From the NCBI RefSeq assembly GCF_020889785.1, contig NZ_JACMYK010000062.1, positions 1-41,192 on the forward strand: a DNA stretch of 41,192 bases, in the 5' to 3' direction. A program made the position numbers and the translations under genes. This document shows, one piece after another, positions 40,565-41,192 of the stretch; within the stretch, counting starts at the first letter, position 1, and each line of letters opens with the position of its first letter. Below the pieces are notes generated by a model. That model made no database searches. It was not told where the DNA came from and saw only the letters and a list, made by a program, of their open reading frames with translations. The stretch is from Bradyrhizobium acaciae (GTDB taxonomy: Bacteria; Pseudomonadota; Alphaproteobacteria; Rhizobiales; Xanthobacteraceae).

Positions 40565-41192
40565 TCACTGCACGCCGTAGTCGGCGAATTCCTTGACGAT
40601 GTTCGGGTCCATCGCCTTGGCGTTGGCGATGTCGAGGTCGCCTTCCGCGACCGCGCCGTTGCGCTTCTTGGCGAGCCCGCGGCCGTACAGCGACGAGGTC
40701 AGCCGCGGGTTGATCTTCAGCGCGGCATCGAAATCGGCGATGGCGTTCTTGTTCTGGCCACCCTTCAGGTTCATCAGGCCGCGGCTGTCGAGTGCGTCGA
40801 CGAAATTCGGGCGCAGCCGCAGTGCCTCGTTGCAGTCCTTCAGCGCCGCCTGCAGGTCGCCCATCACGGTGCGGACCCAGCAGCGGTTGTTATAGGCCTC
40901 GACATCCTTCGGGTTCAGCCGCAGCGAATTGGTGAAGTCCTTCACCGCGAGGTCGTAGGCACCCTTGCTGGCATAGACCTGGCCGCGGCGATACAGCGCG
41001 GCCGCGTCGTCGGGGTTCTTGTCCAGTTTGTCGCTCAGGCCCTTGATCGTCGGATCGTCGGCGAGCACGGGCGAATTGCTCGGAGCCGGCGTGGGCTGGA
41101 TCACCACCGGCGGCGGAGGCGCGGGTGGCGGCAGGGCGATCTCGGGGCCCTTTGGTGCGGGCGGCGGTGAAGCCGGCGCTGTCGCAACCGGG
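40565..41192 (-). CDS. TPR protein with proline-rich linker (5' end outside window)
   Basis: The frame is open to the right edge, so the N-terminus is missing. The visible part starts with a proline-rich linker (APKGPEIALPPPAPPPP, then QPTPAP) and continues with about four tetratricopeptide repeats: DAAALYRRGQVYASKGAYDLAVKDFTNSLRLNP, VEAYNNRCWVRTVMGDLQAALKDCNEALRLRP, FVDALDSRGLMNLKGGQNKNAIADFDAALKINP and TSSLYGRGLAKKRNGAVAEGDLDIANAKAMDP. Such repeats bind other proteins. The GTG at 41107 is internal. A leading enzymatic or signal domain may lie outside; a peptidase or caspase-like head is possible but unseen. Confidence 0.85.
   Translation of the reverse strand, partial: PVATAPASPPPAPKGPEIALPPPAPPPPVVIQPTPAPSNSPVLADDPTIKGLSDKLDKNPDDAAALYRRGQVYASKGAYDLAVKDFTNSLRLNPKDVEAYNNRCWVRTVMGDLQAALKDCNEALRLRPNFVDALDSRGLMNLKGGQNKNAIADFDAALKINPRLTSSLYGRGLAKKRNGAVAEGDLDIANAKAMDPNIVKEFADYGVQ

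Overview
This GC-rich window reads as a chromosomal segment of an alphaproteobacterium close to Bradyrhizobium or Rhodopseudomonas. The grounds are gene content (FixJ-type regulator, AsmA, class III cyclase, LssY C-terminal protein, fused Dpp-type ATPase), the many GTG and TTG starts, and at least six families of intergenic palindromic repeats of the kind scattered through Bradyrhizobiaceae genomes. No tRNA, rRNA, IS element, phage gene or CRISPR array was seen.

Layout. 1-2.0 kb: the end of a chemotaxis operon (cheW, cut by the window, then cheY, cheR and a degenerate PilZ-like gene). 2.2-3.3 kb: a small hypothetical gene and a divergent FixJ/NarL response regulator with a palindrome between them. 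3.4-6.0 kb: a sugar-acid dehydratase of the IlvD/Edd family followed by an RraA/HMG-aldolase family protein, a plausible two-step sugar-acid route. 6.3-8.4 kb: oligopeptidase B. 8.6-12.6 kb: an ABC importer of the FbpABC class (ATPase, Tat-exported binding protein, fused permease), next to a class V aminotransferase (12.9-14.1 kb). 14.2-18.9 kb: a strand-switching block with an LssY C-terminal protein, an SNase-like protein, a 584-residue protein with a DxDTTA motif reminiscent of class II terpene cyclases, and a divergent caspase-like protein lacking both catalytic residues. 19-21 kb: an orphan membrane-fusion protein and an alpha/beta hydrolase. 21.4-22.1 kb: a small charged protein and a cold-shock protein. 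22.3-27.8 kb: a membrane class III nucleotide cyclase, an AsmA-family protein and a divergent CRP-like regulator. 28.1-34.3 kb: an AraC regulator divergent from a five-domain Dpp/Opp-type ABC operon with overlapping start/stop codons. 34.3-35.0 kb: a PNPOx-fold flavoprotein. 35.4-39.5 kb: an RND pump with its fusion protein. 39.8-41.2 kb: an OmpA-family protein and a TPR protein cut by the window end.

The most interesting connection is regulatory. The CRP-like protein carries the R-E-x-V-x-R recognition-helix pattern of E. coli CRP, lies near a nucleotide cyclase, and three TGTGA-N6-TCACA-like palindromes were found in the window: in front of its own gene, in the divergent region between the DxDTTA protein and the pseudo-caspase, and upstream of the RND operon. 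A second pattern is that all three copies of one repeat family lie between convergent genes, placed so that transcripts entering from either side read a stem, often capped by a GAAA loop.
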